A stretch of 64,000 nucleotides of DNA from Duganella sp. 1411 (GCF_017833525.1 NZ_JAFICD010000003.1:620001-684000); one strand, 5' to 3'. Shown: positions 10,001-18,224, numbered from the stretch's first letter. Notes: a model not told the origin generated them from the letters alone. A program made the numbers and translations.

Positions 10001-11211
10001 AGGTAGCCGGCGCGTTCGGCGTTCTCGAACAGCTCCTGCAATTCCAGGCGGCGCTCGGACAGCTGCGGCAGCGACAGCCAGAAATACAGCAGGCACTGGA
10101 ACAACTGCGTCTGCGGGCCGAGATCCCACGGCAGCGCGGAGACGACGTCGGTTTGCATGGTGCCGGCGCGGATCTGGCGCAGCATGTCGATCTGCTGGTG
10201 GATGGCGGCGTCGTAGTTCGGCGGCAGGCGCACCGCGATGTCGAGGTAGGCGTCCGCCGCTTTTTGCTGTTTGGGGTCCTCGCTGCGCAGCATCGACAGC
10301 AGGTACAAATAGGCGCCGATGCCGGTGAACAGGTGCTTGCGCTTGCCGGTTTCGCGCCGCAGCAGCTTGAGCGCCGCCTCGTAGCCGGCCAGGGCCGCGC
10401 CGGTGGCGCCGCGCAGCAGCACGATGGTGCTGGCCAGGAACTGGCTGCGCGGGCCGCCGGTGCGTTCCAGATAGCGCTTGGCGTCGTCCAGGCGGCCGCA
10501 CAGGATGGCATCCTCCGCCAGCGCCAGGCGCAGCTCGGGGCCGATGTCGTCCTTGGCGGCCAGGCGGCGCTGCAGATGCTGCTCGCAGAATTCGCGGATC
10601 GTCGACACCGTCGGCAGTTCGCGCCTGGCGTTTTCCAGCAGCACGGCCAGCACGTCGTCCTGCAGCAGTGGATGGACGCGCGCCAGCATGCCCGGCTCGA
10701 ACGGGCGGCCGAAGATGTCGATGATCGGGTGCAGCTGCGCCGCCTCGTAGCTGCCGAGGCAAAAGGCGAGGATTGGCTCGATCTGCTGCGGCGCCTGGCC
10801 GCGCAAAAGGCCCATGCGCAGGCGCGCCATGCCGGCGCGGTAGCTGCGCGGCTCGACGCTGTTCCAGGTCTGGCGCATCGGCACCAGCTCGTCGTAGGCT
10901 TCGCACAGGTCGTCCAGCGCGTGGGTGCCGATCGAGGCGCGCATGGCCGGCCAGCGCAGCTTGGGATTGCAGACGAAGCCGCGCCCGGTGACGGCGCTGA
11001 TGAAGGCCAGCCGTTCCAGCTTGCGCATCGATTCGTCCAGCGTGCCGACGCTGTAGCGGTGGCCGTCCCGGTCCTCGATGCGCGCCTTGTTCAGATGATC
11101 GAGGATGGCGGTGCGCCCGACCGGCTCGCCGATCAGGGCGAGCAGCGCCAATATCATCTTTTCGTTGAATTCGAGCGCGTCGAATTCGGCAAGCAGCTTC
11201 GGGTTGGCCAT
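7048..11211 (-). CDS. Large SNF2-family DEAD/DEAH helicase
   Basis: A 1387-residue SF2 helicase-like ATPase. The SNF2 core occupies roughly the last 460 residues: Walker A DDMGLGKTLQAIA near residues 950-960, the DEAQ box (IVLDEAQAIKN) near 1042, ATGTPLENHLGELW, then the helicase C domain with VLVFSQFVDHLS, GGVGINLTAADYVIHMDPWWNP and DRAHRMGQ. The roughly 930 residues upstream are unlike RapA. They start with a winged-helix-like segment, contain an alpha-helical repeat-rich stretch, and end with a beta-rich SWIM/SNF2-associated-like region before the core. DNA or nucleoprotein remodelling is the likely activity. Its start is 7 bp after the S9 peptidase stop, so the two genes are probably cotranscribed. 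Confidence 0.92.
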   Translation of the reverse strand: MANPKLLAEFDALEFNEKMILALLALIGEPVGRTAILDHLNKARIEDRDGHRYSVGTLDESMRKLERLAFISAVTGRGFVCNPKLRWPAMRASIGTHALDDLCEAYDELVPMRQTWNSVEPRSYRAGMARLRMGLLRGQAPQQIEPILAFCLGSYEAAQLHPIIDIFGRPFEPGMLARVHPLLQDDVLAVLLENARRELPTVSTIREFCEQHLQRRLAAKDDIGPELRLALAEDAILCGRLDDAKRYLERTGGPRSQFLASTIVLLRGATGAALAGYEAALKLLRRETGKRKHLFTGIGAYLYLLSMLRSEDPKQQKAADAYLDIAVRLPPNYDAAIHQQIDMLRQIRAGTMQTDVVSALPWDLGPQTQLFQCLLYFWLSLPQLSERRLELQELFENAERAGYLFIAAQAAALLGHLGDVDQQRHANALRTRLGIPDLTVWFERQEAWQRQLSALINLQQPATADTTGASRLVWQLAYDNRHGLTDVAPVEQKRDARGLWSKGRAVGLKRLRFEPEQFDFLTPQDIRVSEAISVAHRSYHSSGLAYEIDPQRAAVSLIGHPLLFWADAPDTRVEMLAGEPELLIKKSPGNLEIRLQPRIPDDNSSVIVSKETPTRLRVVNILDEHRRIAAIVGDSLTVPAHAEQQVLHAISSISSLVTVQSEIGGAAPDMQQVEADTRLHVHLLPYQHGLKMQILVRPLANGAYYAPGAGADSVIADVGGKPVQARRQLIDERDAERELIAKCPVLESAEQDHGEWLLGQPALCLQLLVELQELKAGSIVIAWPEGEKFRVTAKVETKQVRLAIKSNKDWFAASGEVQIDEDKVLDLRTLLELMQKNQSRFVELGENRYLALTEELHRRLREVSAYGELTADGVRLHPLAAFALEELADDVGGLKADKLWKEHLQRMASQAAFEPQLPSTLQAELRDYQLEGFNWLARLAHWGVGACLADDMGLGKTLQAIALILSRAPRGPTLVIAPTSVCMNWISEAARFAPTLKVKLFGAGDRAETMTTLQPYDVVVASYGLLQLESALFAGVEWNTIVLDEAQAIKNGATKRSQAVMALKGDFRMIATGTPLENHLGELWNLFRFINPGLLGSIEQFNLRFAAPIEKPQDHRAELGARNRLRRLIQPFMLRRTKAQVLTELPSRTEITLEVDLSKEETALYESLRRAALENLAAVEGPAEKKSIQILAEIMRLRRACCNPNLIAPELGLASSKLAAFAHLLEGLLENRHKVLVFSQFVDHLSLIRAHLDANDISYQYLDGSTSMADRKKRVDAFQAGIGDVFLISLKAGGVGINLTAADYVIHMDPWWNPAVEDQASDRAHRMGQLRPVTIYRLVARHTIEEGIVDLHQHKRDLADSLLEGSDVSGRMSAGEMLDMLQEGLKK

Positions 11212-11218
11212 GCGTGGA

Positions 11219-13216
11219 TCAGTCTTTCAGGTTATCGATGTGGACCGGCGCCGGGGCCGAGGGATCGTGCGGGCCGGGGTTCAGCTTCAAGGGGTTCAGC
11301 TTTAGAACGCGCTGATAGAAGTACAGCTCCGCCTCCAGCGTGCGCACGATGTTCTCGGCATTGCGGAAGCCGTGGCCCTCGCCCTCCAGCGGCACGTAGG
11401 CCACCGGCACGCCGCGCGCCTTGAGCGCGTCGACCATCATCTCGGATTGCTGCGGTGGCACCACCTTATCGTCCAGGCCCTGGAAGAAGATCATCGGGCG
11501 CGCCAGCTTGTCGGTGTGGTTGATCGGCGAGCGCTCCTGGTACAGCGCTTGCGCCGCCGGCTGCGGCGCGATCAGGTAGGAGGTGTAGCGCGATTCGAAC
11601 TTGTGCGAGTCGTCGTCCAGCCCTTGCAGGTCGGAGACGCCGTAGTAGCTGGCGCCGGCCTTGAAGACATCGTGGAAGGTCAGCGCGCACAAGGTCGTCA
11701 GGCCGCCGGCGCTGCCGCCGCGGACGATCAGGCGCTCGTTGTCGGCCAGGCCGCGCTCGACCAGCGCGCGGGCGCCGGCCACGCAGTCCTCGACGTCGAC
11801 GATACCCCACTGGCCCTTGAGCAGGTCGCGGTAGGCGCGGCCGAAACCGGTGCTGCCGCCGTAGTTCACATCCAGCACGCCGAAGCCGCGGCTAGTCCAG
11901 TACTGGGTCGCCAGCTTGAGCGTGTTGACGGTCATGCCGGTCGGGCCGCCGTGGCTGATGACGATCACCGGCGGCTTGCTGCCTTCCGGCGCGCGCACCT
12001 CGCGGTTGCGCGGCGCGTAGAAGAACGCGTGCGCGGTGCGGCCGTTGGCGCTCGGGTAGCTGATATTGGTGGGGATCGACAGGTTGTCCTCGTCGGGCAG
12101 GTCGGCGATCGACTGCGCCAGGATTTCCACGCCCTCCTCGGTGAAGTCGATGCGCGCCAGCTCCAGCGGGATCGACGGCCCCCCCGCCAGCATGGCGATG
12201 TAGCCGGGCGCCACGCGCAGTTCGCGGATTTCCTCGTAAGGGTTGGCGATCGGTTCGAGCTTGCCGCTGGCCGGCAGCAAGCGCGCCAGCCGGCTCACGC
12301 CCTTGTCGATATAGGTGCAGACGATCTCGGAGGCCGAGCGGAAGCCGTACATCGAATTGCCGAAGGTCCAGTGGGGCGAGCCGAATTCCGCCTCCATCGG
12401 GCACAGCGCCTCGATGCGCAGTTCGGCGCACTGGCGGTACAGGTTCCACCACCCGCTGCGGTCGGAGACGAAGTGCAGCAGGCCGTCCGGCGACCATTCC
12501 GGCTGGCAGATCGATTCCTCGGCGCCGCCGGCCACGCGGACCGGCGCCGCCAGCGTGCCGTCGTCCTGGAACTGCGCCAGCCACAGGGTGGTGCCTTCCC
12601 ACGGCATGCGCGGGTGGTCCCAGGTCAGCCAGGCCAGCGCGCGGCCGTCCGGCGACAGCCGTGGCGACGAATAGAAGTCGGCGCCCTGCGCCAGCACCGT
12701 TTCCGCGCCGTCGGCGGTGCCGATCGCGCAAATCGTGTTGGACGGCTCGCCATGGCCATCCTCGCCGTGCAGCTCGCGTACGCCGATCAGCCGCGCGCGC
12801 GCCCGGTCGACCACGAAATCGGCGAAGCGCTGTTTGCCGGCCGCCGTCAGCGCCACCGGCGCGCGCAGGGCCTCGTCGTCGGCGCCGATTTCCAGCCGGT
12901 GCAGGCGGTTATCGGCGAAATGGGAAAAATAGACCGTGCCGCCGTCGACCGCGTAGGCGCCGCCGCCGTATTCGTGCACGCGGCTGCGGACATTGAACGG
13001 CGCCGGCGTCAGTTCGTCGGTGGCGGCGCCGTGGTGGCGCAGCAGCGTGTTGCGGCCCGCCTCGGCGGCGCGCCCGGCCAGCCAGAAGATATCGCCGCCG
13101 TCGGCCCCGCCCAGCATCAGCGACGACAGCGGCGTGGCGCCGGCGGCCACGCGCGCGGCGCTGATGGTCGATGGCCAGGTGCCGTAGTCGGCGATGGTCT
13201 GTGCTGGTGATGTCAT
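11219..13216 (-). CDS. S9 family (prolyl oligopeptidase / acylaminoacyl-peptidase type) serine peptidase
   Basis: A 665-residue cytoplasmic peptidase without a signal peptide. The N-terminal half is a beta-propeller (for example WDHPRMPWEGTTLW, SDRSGWWNLYR). The C-terminal half is an alpha/beta hydrolase with catalytic Ser502 in RGGSAGGLTT, Asp583 in QGLDDKVVPPQQ and His615 in GEGHGF. An in-frame start 47 codons upstream exists, but the ATG at 13216 is preferred because GGAG lies 5 nt before it and homologues begin here. It is divergent from hemE. It probably trims short or N-acylated peptides; the exact specificity is unknown. Confidence 0.93.
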   Translation of the reverse strand: MTSPAQTIADYGTWPSTISAARVAAGATPLSSLMLGGADGGDIFWLAGRAAEAGRNTLLRHHGAATDELTPAPFNVRSRVHEYGGGAYAVDGGTVYFSHFADNRLHRLEIGADDEALRAPVALTAAGKQRFADFVVDRARARLIGVRELHGEDGHGEPSNTICAIGTADGAETVLAQGADFYSSPRLSPDGRALAWLTWDHPRMPWEGTTLWLAQFQDDGTLAAPVRVAGGAEESICQPEWSPDGLLHFVSDRSGWWNLYRQCAELRIEALCPMEAEFGSPHWTFGNSMYGFRSASEIVCTYIDKGVSRLARLLPASGKLEPIANPYEEIRELRVAPGYIAMLAGGPSIPLELARIDFTEEGVEILAQSIADLPDEDNLSIPTNISYPSANGRTAHAFFYAPRNREVRAPEGSKPPVIVISHGGPTGMTVNTLKLATQYWTSRGFGVLDVNYGGSTGFGRAYRDLLKGQWGIVDVEDCVAGARALVERGLADNERLIVRGGSAGGLTTLCALTFHDVFKAGASYYGVSDLQGLDDDSHKFESRYTSYLIAPQPAAQALYQERSPINHTDKLARPMIFFQGLDDKVVPPQQSEMMVDALKARGVPVAYVPLEGEGHGFRNAENIVRTLEAELYFYQRVLKLNPLKLNPGPHDPSAPAPVHIDNLKD

Positions 13217-13355
13217 GGCGGCTCCGGGGGGCGATGGGACGGGCGTTGGTGGACCTAGGATGATAGAGAAAGGGCGCGCAATCTTCCAGCGTCCGTGTAA
13301 AAAAATCGGCGCGGAGTGCGATAATAGCCCTTTCCCCGCTTTTTGATTGCTTTTC

Positions 13356-14450
13356 ATGCCACAATTTGCTCCGCTTCAGAATGACACCTTCTTGCGTGCG
13401 TTGTTGCGCCAGCCGACCGAACACACCCCGGTATGGCTGATGCGTCAGGCGGGGCGCTACCTGCCGGAATACCGCGCCACGCGCCAGAAGGCCGGCTCCT
13501 TCATGGGCCTGGCCACCAATCCCGACTACGCCACCGAGGTCACGCTGCAGCCGCTGGACCGCTTCCCGCTGGACGCGGCCATCCTGTTCTCGGACATCCT
13601 GACGGTGCCCGACGCCATGGGCCTGGGCCTGTATTTCGTCGAAGGCGAGGGCCCCAAGTTCGAGCGGCCGCTCAAGACCGAGGCCGACGTGCTGGCGCTG
13701 CGCGCGCCGGAACTGGGTTCGCTCGACTATGTATTCAAGGCGGTCACGCAGATCCGCACCGAGTTGAACGGCCGCGTGCCGCTGATCGGCTTTTCCGGCA
13801 GCCCGTGGACCCTGGCCTGCTACATGGTCGAGGGCCAGGGCTCGCGCGAGTTCCACACCATCAAAACGATGCTGTACAACCGTCCGGACCTGATGCACCA
13901 CATCCTGGCCATCAACGCCAAGGCGGTGGCCGAGTACCTGAACGCCCAGATCGACGCCGGCGCCCAGGCGGTGATGATCTTCGATTCGTGGGGCGGCGCG
14001 CTGGCCGACGGCGCCTACCAGGCGTTTTCGCTCGATTACATGCGGCAGGTGGTGTCGCTGCTCAAACGCCGCAGGGATGGAGACCCGGACGGCGTCAAGA
14101 TTCCCGCCATCGTCTTCACCAAGGGCGGCGGCCATTGGATCGAGCAGATCGCCGACATCGGCGCCGACGCGGTCGGCCTGGACTGGACCGTCAACCTGAC
14201 GCAGGCGCGCAAACTGGTCGGCCACAAGGTCGGCCTGCAGGGCAATCTGGACCCGGCGATCCTGTTCGCCAGCCCCGATCAGATCCGCACCGAGGTGCAC
14301 AAAGTGCTGGACGCCTTCGGCAAGCCGGAAAACGGCCATGGACATGTATTTAATTTGGGCCACGGCATCTCCCAATTCACGCCGCCGGAGAATGTGGCGG
14401 CCATGGTGGAGGCGGTTCACGCCTACAGCAAGGCGCAGCGCGCGTATTGA
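13356..14450 (+). CDS. hemE: Uroporphyrinogen decarboxylase HemE
   Basis: Converts uroporphyrinogen III to coproporphyrinogen III in haem synthesis. It is 364 residues, the usual length, with the signature motifs PVWLMRQAGRYLPEYR near the N-terminus, ILFSDILTVPDAMGLGL with the catalytic Asp, GFSGSPWTLACYMVEG, and the C-terminal NLGHGI. The ATG at 13356 is chosen over a TTG 9 nt upstream. The 139-bp gap to the divergent S9 gene holds a GATAAT hexamer (13320-13325) that could be its -10. It is followed by a good intrinsic terminator and then the DnaA-box region. Confidence 0.97.
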   Translation: MPQFAPLQNDTFLRALLRQPTEHTPVWLMRQAGRYLPEYRATRQKAGSFMGLATNPDYATEVTLQPLDRFPLDAAILFSDILTVPDAMGLGLYFVEGEGPKFERPLKTEADVLALRAPELGSLDYVFKAVTQIRTELNGRVPLIGFSGSPWTLACYMVEGQGSREFHTIKTMLYNRPDLMHHILAINAKAVAEYLNAQIDAGAQAVMIFDSWGGALADGAYQAFSLDYMRQVVSLLKRRRDGDPDGVKIPAIVFTKGGGHWIEQIADIGADAVGLDWTVNLTQARKLVGHKVGLQGNLDPAILFASPDQIRTEVHKVLDAFGKPENGHGHVFNLGHGISQFTPPENVAAMVEAVHAYSKAQRAY

Positions 14451-14466
14451 TCCATCGCAAACCCGT

Positions 14467-14498
14467 GGGGCACGTTCCAACGGGGCGTGCCCCTTTTT
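14467..14498 (+). terminator. Intrinsic terminator of hemE
   Basis: GGGGCACG (14467-14474) pairs with CGTGCCCC (14486-14493) across an 11-nt loop and is followed directly by five T residues. It starts 17 bp after the hemE stop and isolates hemE transcription from the AT-rich region downstream. Confidence 0.9.
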
Positions 14499-14692
14499 CA
14501 TTGGTGCGCGCAGGAAAGCAAACCGACTTATGCACAATTTTTTTTGGTGCAAGAATAACAGGCAGCACTATTTTTTTCCCAGGGGAGCCTGTTTCAAGTC
14601 ATTGATTTGTAAGCGTAATTTTAGGGTTGCGAGAGAGGGGCGGGTACTGGTTGTAAACCCATAAGTCGGCCTTCCACGAGTTTATTTCTTCA

Positions 14693-14726
14693 TTGTCCAC
14701 AAAGTTATCCACAAAAACTGTGGATA
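14693..14726 (+). repeat. 34-bp direct repeat, copy 1 (two DnaA boxes plus an inverted third)
   Basis: Identical over 34 bp to 15127-15160. It contains TTGTCCACA, TTATCCACA and an inverted TGTGGATA(A). The last two face each other across AAAAC. In this copy the inverted box is perfect. Confidence 0.9.
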
Positions 14727-15126
14727 AAAAATAAAAGTACTTAGTAAACCGTGACTTAGCCATAATGTTGTTGTTTTGCATGAGGGTTATGTTGCAATGC
14801 ACGATTTTTAGGCAATGTGGCGTGCGTGATAACGAAGTTAGCGTCGCGCAAACCGAATCGACGCGCCCTGTATAAAATTTGTCGTTATCGGCCGAACGTT
14901 GTACTTTCCGGTGGCCATTAAACAGCGCCGGGCAGTCGCCGAAATCGTTAAAAATTAATCCGAAATACTTCACTTATGCACAGCTGTGAAGAAAAAAACG
15001 GTTTTGTGCGTCTCCTAGGAGGGTTTTTTTAAGTGCTTGATTCTAAACGGGAAAAATTTCTAATATTTGCCCCGTTCCAGTCGCTTCCAACTGTTAAGTG
15101 ATACGTTTCCGGCGATTAAGATTCTC

Positions 15127-15160
15127 TTGTCCACAAAGTTATCCACAAAAACTGTGGATA
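15127..15160 (+). repeat. 34-bp direct repeat, copy 2
   Basis: Identical to 14693-14726, 434 bp away and ending about 22 bp before the priA start. The base after the repeat is C rather than A, so the inverted box here has one mismatch. Flanking sequence is unrelated, so only the DnaA-box module itself is duplicated. Confidence 0.9.
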
Positions 15161-15182
15161 CTTCAGCGGCACCGATTTTCAT

Positions 15183-17228
15183 GTGATTGGAACTATGCAG
15201 GGCCTCTTTCACCATTGCATTCTTCAAGTGGCGCTCGATACGCCGTTGAACGCCATTTTCGATTACCGCTGGTATTGCGACGCGGCGGAACAGCCGCGCG
15301 TGGGCCAGCTGGCGTTCGTCCCGTTCGGCCCGCGCGAGGTGATGGGGCTGATCGTCGGCGTCGCCGCCGACACCGACGTGCCGGCCGGGAAACTGAAGGA
15401 CGCGCTGGCGATCCGTAGCCAACTGGCGCCGCTGTCGGCCCAGTGGCTGGCGCTGGCCGGCTTCGCCGCCGACTATTATCAGCGTCCGCTGGGCGAGGTG
15501 GCCTTGCCCGGATTGCCGAAGAACCTGCGCGCGCCCACCGCGCTGACCCTGGACAAGGCGCTCAAAAAGTTGGCCAAGCTCGACGCGCCGCACGACGGCA
15601 CGCCGCTCAACATGCCGGCGCTCAATCCATCGCAGCAGCATGCCGCCGACGCCATCGGCGGCGCGGCGGGCTTCACCCCGACCTTGTTGTACGGCGTGAC
15701 CGGCAGCGGCAAGACCGAGGTGTACCTGCAGGCCTGCGCCCAGGTGCTGGCGCGCGAGGCGGACGCCCAGATCCTGATCCTGGTCCCCGAGATTAACCTG
15801 ACGCCCCAGCTGGAGGGTAATATCCGCGCGCGCTTCCCCGGCGTGATGCTGGCGACGCTGCACAGCAGCCTGTCCGAGGGCGAGCGCATGCTGCACTGGC
15901 TGGCCGCGCACCAGGGCAAGGCGCGCATCGTGCTCGGCACGCGGCTGGCGATCCTGGCCTCGCTGCCGAACCTGAAGCTGATCGTCATCGACGAGGAGCA
16001 CGACCCGTCGTACAAGCAGCAGGAAGGGCTGCGCTATTCGGCGCGCGACCTGGCCGTGTGGCGCGCCTGGCAGCTGGGCATTCCGATCGTGCTCGGCTCG
16101 GCCACGCCGTCGCTCGAGAGCTGGCACCACGCGCAATCGGGCCGCTACCGCAAGCTCGAACTGCGCGAGCGCGCCGTCAAGAACGCGGTGCTGCCGCAGG
16201 TGAAGCTGCTCGACATGGAGCGCGACAAGCCGAAGGACGGCCTGACCGCGGGCCTGATCGCCGCCATCAAGCAGCGCATGGAGCGCGGCGAGCAATCGCT
16301 GTTGTTCCTCAACCGCCGCGGCTACGCGCCGGTGATCTGCTGCGAATCGTGCGGCTGGATCAGCGAATGCACGCGCTGCACCTCGTTCATGGTGCTGCAC
16401 CGCCCCGAGCACCGGCTGCGCTGCCACCATTGCAGCCTGGAGCTGCGCATCCCGCGCCACTGCCCGACCTGCGGCAACGTCGACCTGCAACCGCTGGGGC
16501 GCGGCACCCAGCGCGTCGAGGAGGGGCTGCAGGCGCTGTTTCCGGAGGCGCGCGTGCTGCGCATCGACGCCGATTCGACCCGCAAGAAGGGCAGCGCGCA
16601 GGAGGCCTTCGACACCGTCCACCGCGGCGAGGTCGATATCCTGATCGGCACGCAGATGGTCGCCAAGGGCCACGACTTCAAGAGGCTGACCCTGGTCGGC
16701 ATCCTCAATCCGGACACCGCGCTGTTTTCGCAGGATTACCGCGCCAGCGAGCGGCTGTTCGCGCAGCTGATGCAGGTGGCCGGGCGCGCCGGCCGCGCCG
16801 GGCGCACCGAGGGCGGCAGCGTCAGCGAGGTGCTGATCCAGACCCGCTATCCGCAGCATCCGCTGTACGGCGCGGTGGTGCACCACGATTACGACCACTT
16901 CGCGTCGGCGCTGCTGGAGGAGCGCGAGCAGGCCGCGCTGCCGCCCTATCTGTTCCAGGCGCTGCTGCGGGCCGAGGCGCCCGAGCTGGCGACCGCGATC
17001 GAGTTTTTGACCATCGCCCGCGATTGCGTCGAGCATCCGGGCATCACCATCAACGATCCGATCCCGATGAGCATGACCCGCGTGCACAACGTCGACCGCG
17101 CGCAGTTGCTGGTCGAATCGGCGTCGCGGCCGATGCTGCAGGCGTTTCTGAAGGAGTGGCTGGCGACCCTGCGCGAGATGAAAAGCCGCGTGAAATGGTC
17201 GCTGGAGGTCGATCCGCTCGATATCTAA
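15183..17228 (+). CDS. priA: Primosomal replication restart helicase PriA
   Basis: A 3'-5' helicase that reloads the replisome at stalled forks. It is 681 residues, with an N-terminal DNA-binding domain (VALDTPLNAIFDYRW), Walker A GVTGSGKTEVY at about residues 171-181, Walker B DEEHD at 270-274, and a zinc-binding insertion with eight Cys at about 385-435 (CCESCGW, CTRC, CHHC, CPTCG). The helicase C motifs GTQMVAKGHDF and QVAGRAGRAGR follow. The start is uncertain: GTG 15183 or ATG 15195, neither with a strong ribosome site. Copy 2 of the DnaA-box repeat lies directly upstream and could make its expression respond to DnaA. Confidence 0.97.
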   Translation: MIGTMQGLFHHCILQVALDTPLNAIFDYRWYCDAAEQPRVGQLAFVPFGPREVMGLIVGVAADTDVPAGKLKDALAIRSQLAPLSAQWLALAGFAADYYQRPLGEVALPGLPKNLRAPTALTLDKALKKLAKLDAPHDGTPLNMPALNPSQQHAADAIGGAAGFTPTLLYGVTGSGKTEVYLQACAQVLAREADAQILILVPEINLTPQLEGNIRARFPGVMLATLHSSLSEGERMLHWLAAHQGKARIVLGTRLAILASLPNLKLIVIDEEHDPSYKQQEGLRYSARDLAVWRAWQLGIPIVLGSATPSLESWHHAQSGRYRKLELRERAVKNAVLPQVKLLDMERDKPKDGLTAGLIAAIKQRMERGEQSLLFLNRRGYAPVICCESCGWISECTRCTSFMVLHRPEHRLRCHHCSLELRIPRHCPTCGNVDLQPLGRGTQRVEEGLQALFPEARVLRIDADSTRKKGSAQEAFDTVHRGEVDILIGTQMVAKGHDFKRLTLVGILNPDTALFSQDYRASERLFAQLMQVAGRAGRAGRTEGGSVSEVLIQTRYPQHPLYGAVVHHDYDHFASALLEEREQAALPPYLFQALLRAEAPELATAIEFLTIARDCVEHPGITINDPIPMSMTRVHNVDRAQLLVESASRPMLQAFLKEWLATLREMKSRVKWSLEVDPLDI

Positions 17229-17276
17229 GCGTTTAAACCCGGCTACCTTGTGCCTCGACGCCAGCATCGCCACTTA

Positions 17277-17305
17277 GGGGACGTACCCCGGCGGGGTACG
17301 TCCCC
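17277..17305. repeat. REP-like palindrome family 1, copy A
   Basis: GGGGACGTACCCC (17277-17289) and its exact inverted partner GGGGTACGTCCCC (17293-17305) are separated by three bases. It is followed by GCGGGTT and sits between the convergent priA and LysR genes, where it could act as a two-way terminator. Confidence 0.85.
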
Positions 17306-17330
17306 GGCTGGCAGTGCGGGTTGGCGCGCC

Positions 17331-18224
17331 TCACTGCAGCAGGGCGCGCCGCGCGGTGGCGACGATCTGCTCGCTGAGCGCGCGCGTGAACGGCGTGTCG
17401 AGCGCCCACGCGTGCCAGTTCAGCGCGACGTCGACCTGCCGGCCCGGCGCCAGATCGACCAGGCGGCCGTCGGCCAGCGCCCGCGCCGCCTGCGACAGCG
17501 GCATCAGCCCGTAGGCCAAGCCGCCGTGGATGCACTCGCCGCTGGCCGGCGACAGCGGCATCGTATGGTGCGGATACGGGCCGTCCATGTCGAGCGCCTC
17601 GCGCAGGAAACCGGCCATCATGTCGCGGTCGCACACCACCGCCGGCGCCAGCCGCGCCGCGTCGGCCGAAAAACCGTCGCCGAACCAGTGGCCGGCGAAC
17701 ACCGGCGTCGCCACGCACACGTGGCGCATCGTGCCCAGCGGCGTGACCTGCGGACCGTTGGCCGGCTGCTCGCCGGGCGGCTGGGCGGCGGCGACGCTGC
17801 CGAACACGCTGCCCTCCCGCACCAGATGCAGGGCCAGGTCGCGCCCGGCCTGCTGGATGTTGAGCTGGCAGCGCGGCGGCGACAACAAGGGTTGCAGGCT
17901 CAGCGGGAACCAGGTGGCCAGGCTAGCGGCGTCCACCGCCAGGGAAATCTCCGGCATGCTAACCTTGTTGCCGAGATCGATATCGAGCGACGCCTCCATC
18001 AGTTTGACGTTGCGGTGGTGCGTGACCAGGCGCTGGCCCAGTCCGGTGGGCACGGCCGGCTGGCCGCGCACGATCAGCAGGCGGCCGGCGGCGTCCTCGA
18101 GCGCCTTGATGCGCTGCGAGACGGCCGATTGGCTGATGCCCAGCGCCACGGCGGCCTTTTCGAAGCTGCCGTGGCTGGCGACAGCGTCCAGCACGGCCAG
18201 CGCGCGATAGTCTAGTGGAGCCAT
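17331..18224 (-). CDS. LysR-family regulator of the ArgP (IciA) type
   Basis: A 297-residue transcription factor. The winged-helix HTH is at residues 1-60 (YRALAVLDAVASHGSFEKAA, then LGISQSAVSQRIKALED), followed by a periplasmic-binding-like effector domain. Overall it resembles ArgP, which in E. coli controls argO and lysine genes and binds the origin region in vitro. It is divergent from an lpd paralogue, with a perfect 12-bp inverted repeat starting 2 bp before its own ATG, so auto-repression and control of the neighbour are likely. No ribosome site is visible, because the operator occupies that position. The effector is unknown. Confidence 0.9.
   Translation of the reverse strand: MAPLDYRALAVLDAVASHGSFEKAAVALGISQSAVSQRIKALEDAAGRLLIVRGQPAVPTGLGQRLVTHHRNVKLMEASLDIDLGNKVSMPEISLAVDAASLATWFPLSLQPLLSPPRCQLNIQQAGRDLALHLVREGSVFGSVAAAQPPGEQPANGPQVTPLGTMRHVCVATPVFAGHWFGDGFSADAARLAPAVVCDRDMMAGFLREALDMDGPYPHHTMPLSPASGECIHGGLAYGLMPLSQAARALADGRLVDLAPGRQVDVALNWHAWALDTPFTRALSEQIVATARRALLQ

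Larger units (their letters stand above)
14528..15161. other. DnaA-box cluster in AT-rich non-coding DNA: candidate replication origin
   Basis: The 732 bp between hemE and priA hold no credible gene and are clearly poorer in GC than their surroundings. Exact matches to the DnaA box TTATNCACA occur at 14528-14536 (+), 14705-14713 (+), 14719-14727 (-), 14974-14982 (+) and 15139-15147 (+). One-mismatch boxes lie at 14693-14701, 15127-15135 and 15153-15161 (-). A/T-rich stretches suited to unwinding are near 14727-14740 and 14948-14972. In Caulobacter and relatives the origin also lies beside hemE. Whether this is oriC, a DnaA-titration site or a DnaA-controlled priA promoter cannot be decided from the sequence alone. 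No dnaA or dnaN gene is in the window. Confidence 0.6.

Noticed and set aside
6775..11424. A very long open frame (about 1549 codons) antisense to the SNF2 helicase gene.
   Set aside because: It mirrors the codon structure of the real gene in GC-rich DNA, has low-complexity composition (Arg, Gln, Ala, His, Val) and no domain. The same holds for similar antisense frames opposite the M3, ygiQ, EAL and Rep genes.
14599..14973. A 124-codon minus-strand frame inside the AT-rich hemE-priA space.
   Set aside because: It has no ribosome site, atypical composition and includes the DnaA-box repeat as coding sequence; a chance frame in non-coding DNA is more likely.
15008..15030. An intrinsic terminator at CTCCTAGGAG followed by a T-run.
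   Set aside because: The palindrome is only 10 bp without a loop, so a stable hairpin cannot form; the T-run is more likely part of the AT-rich origin-like DNA.
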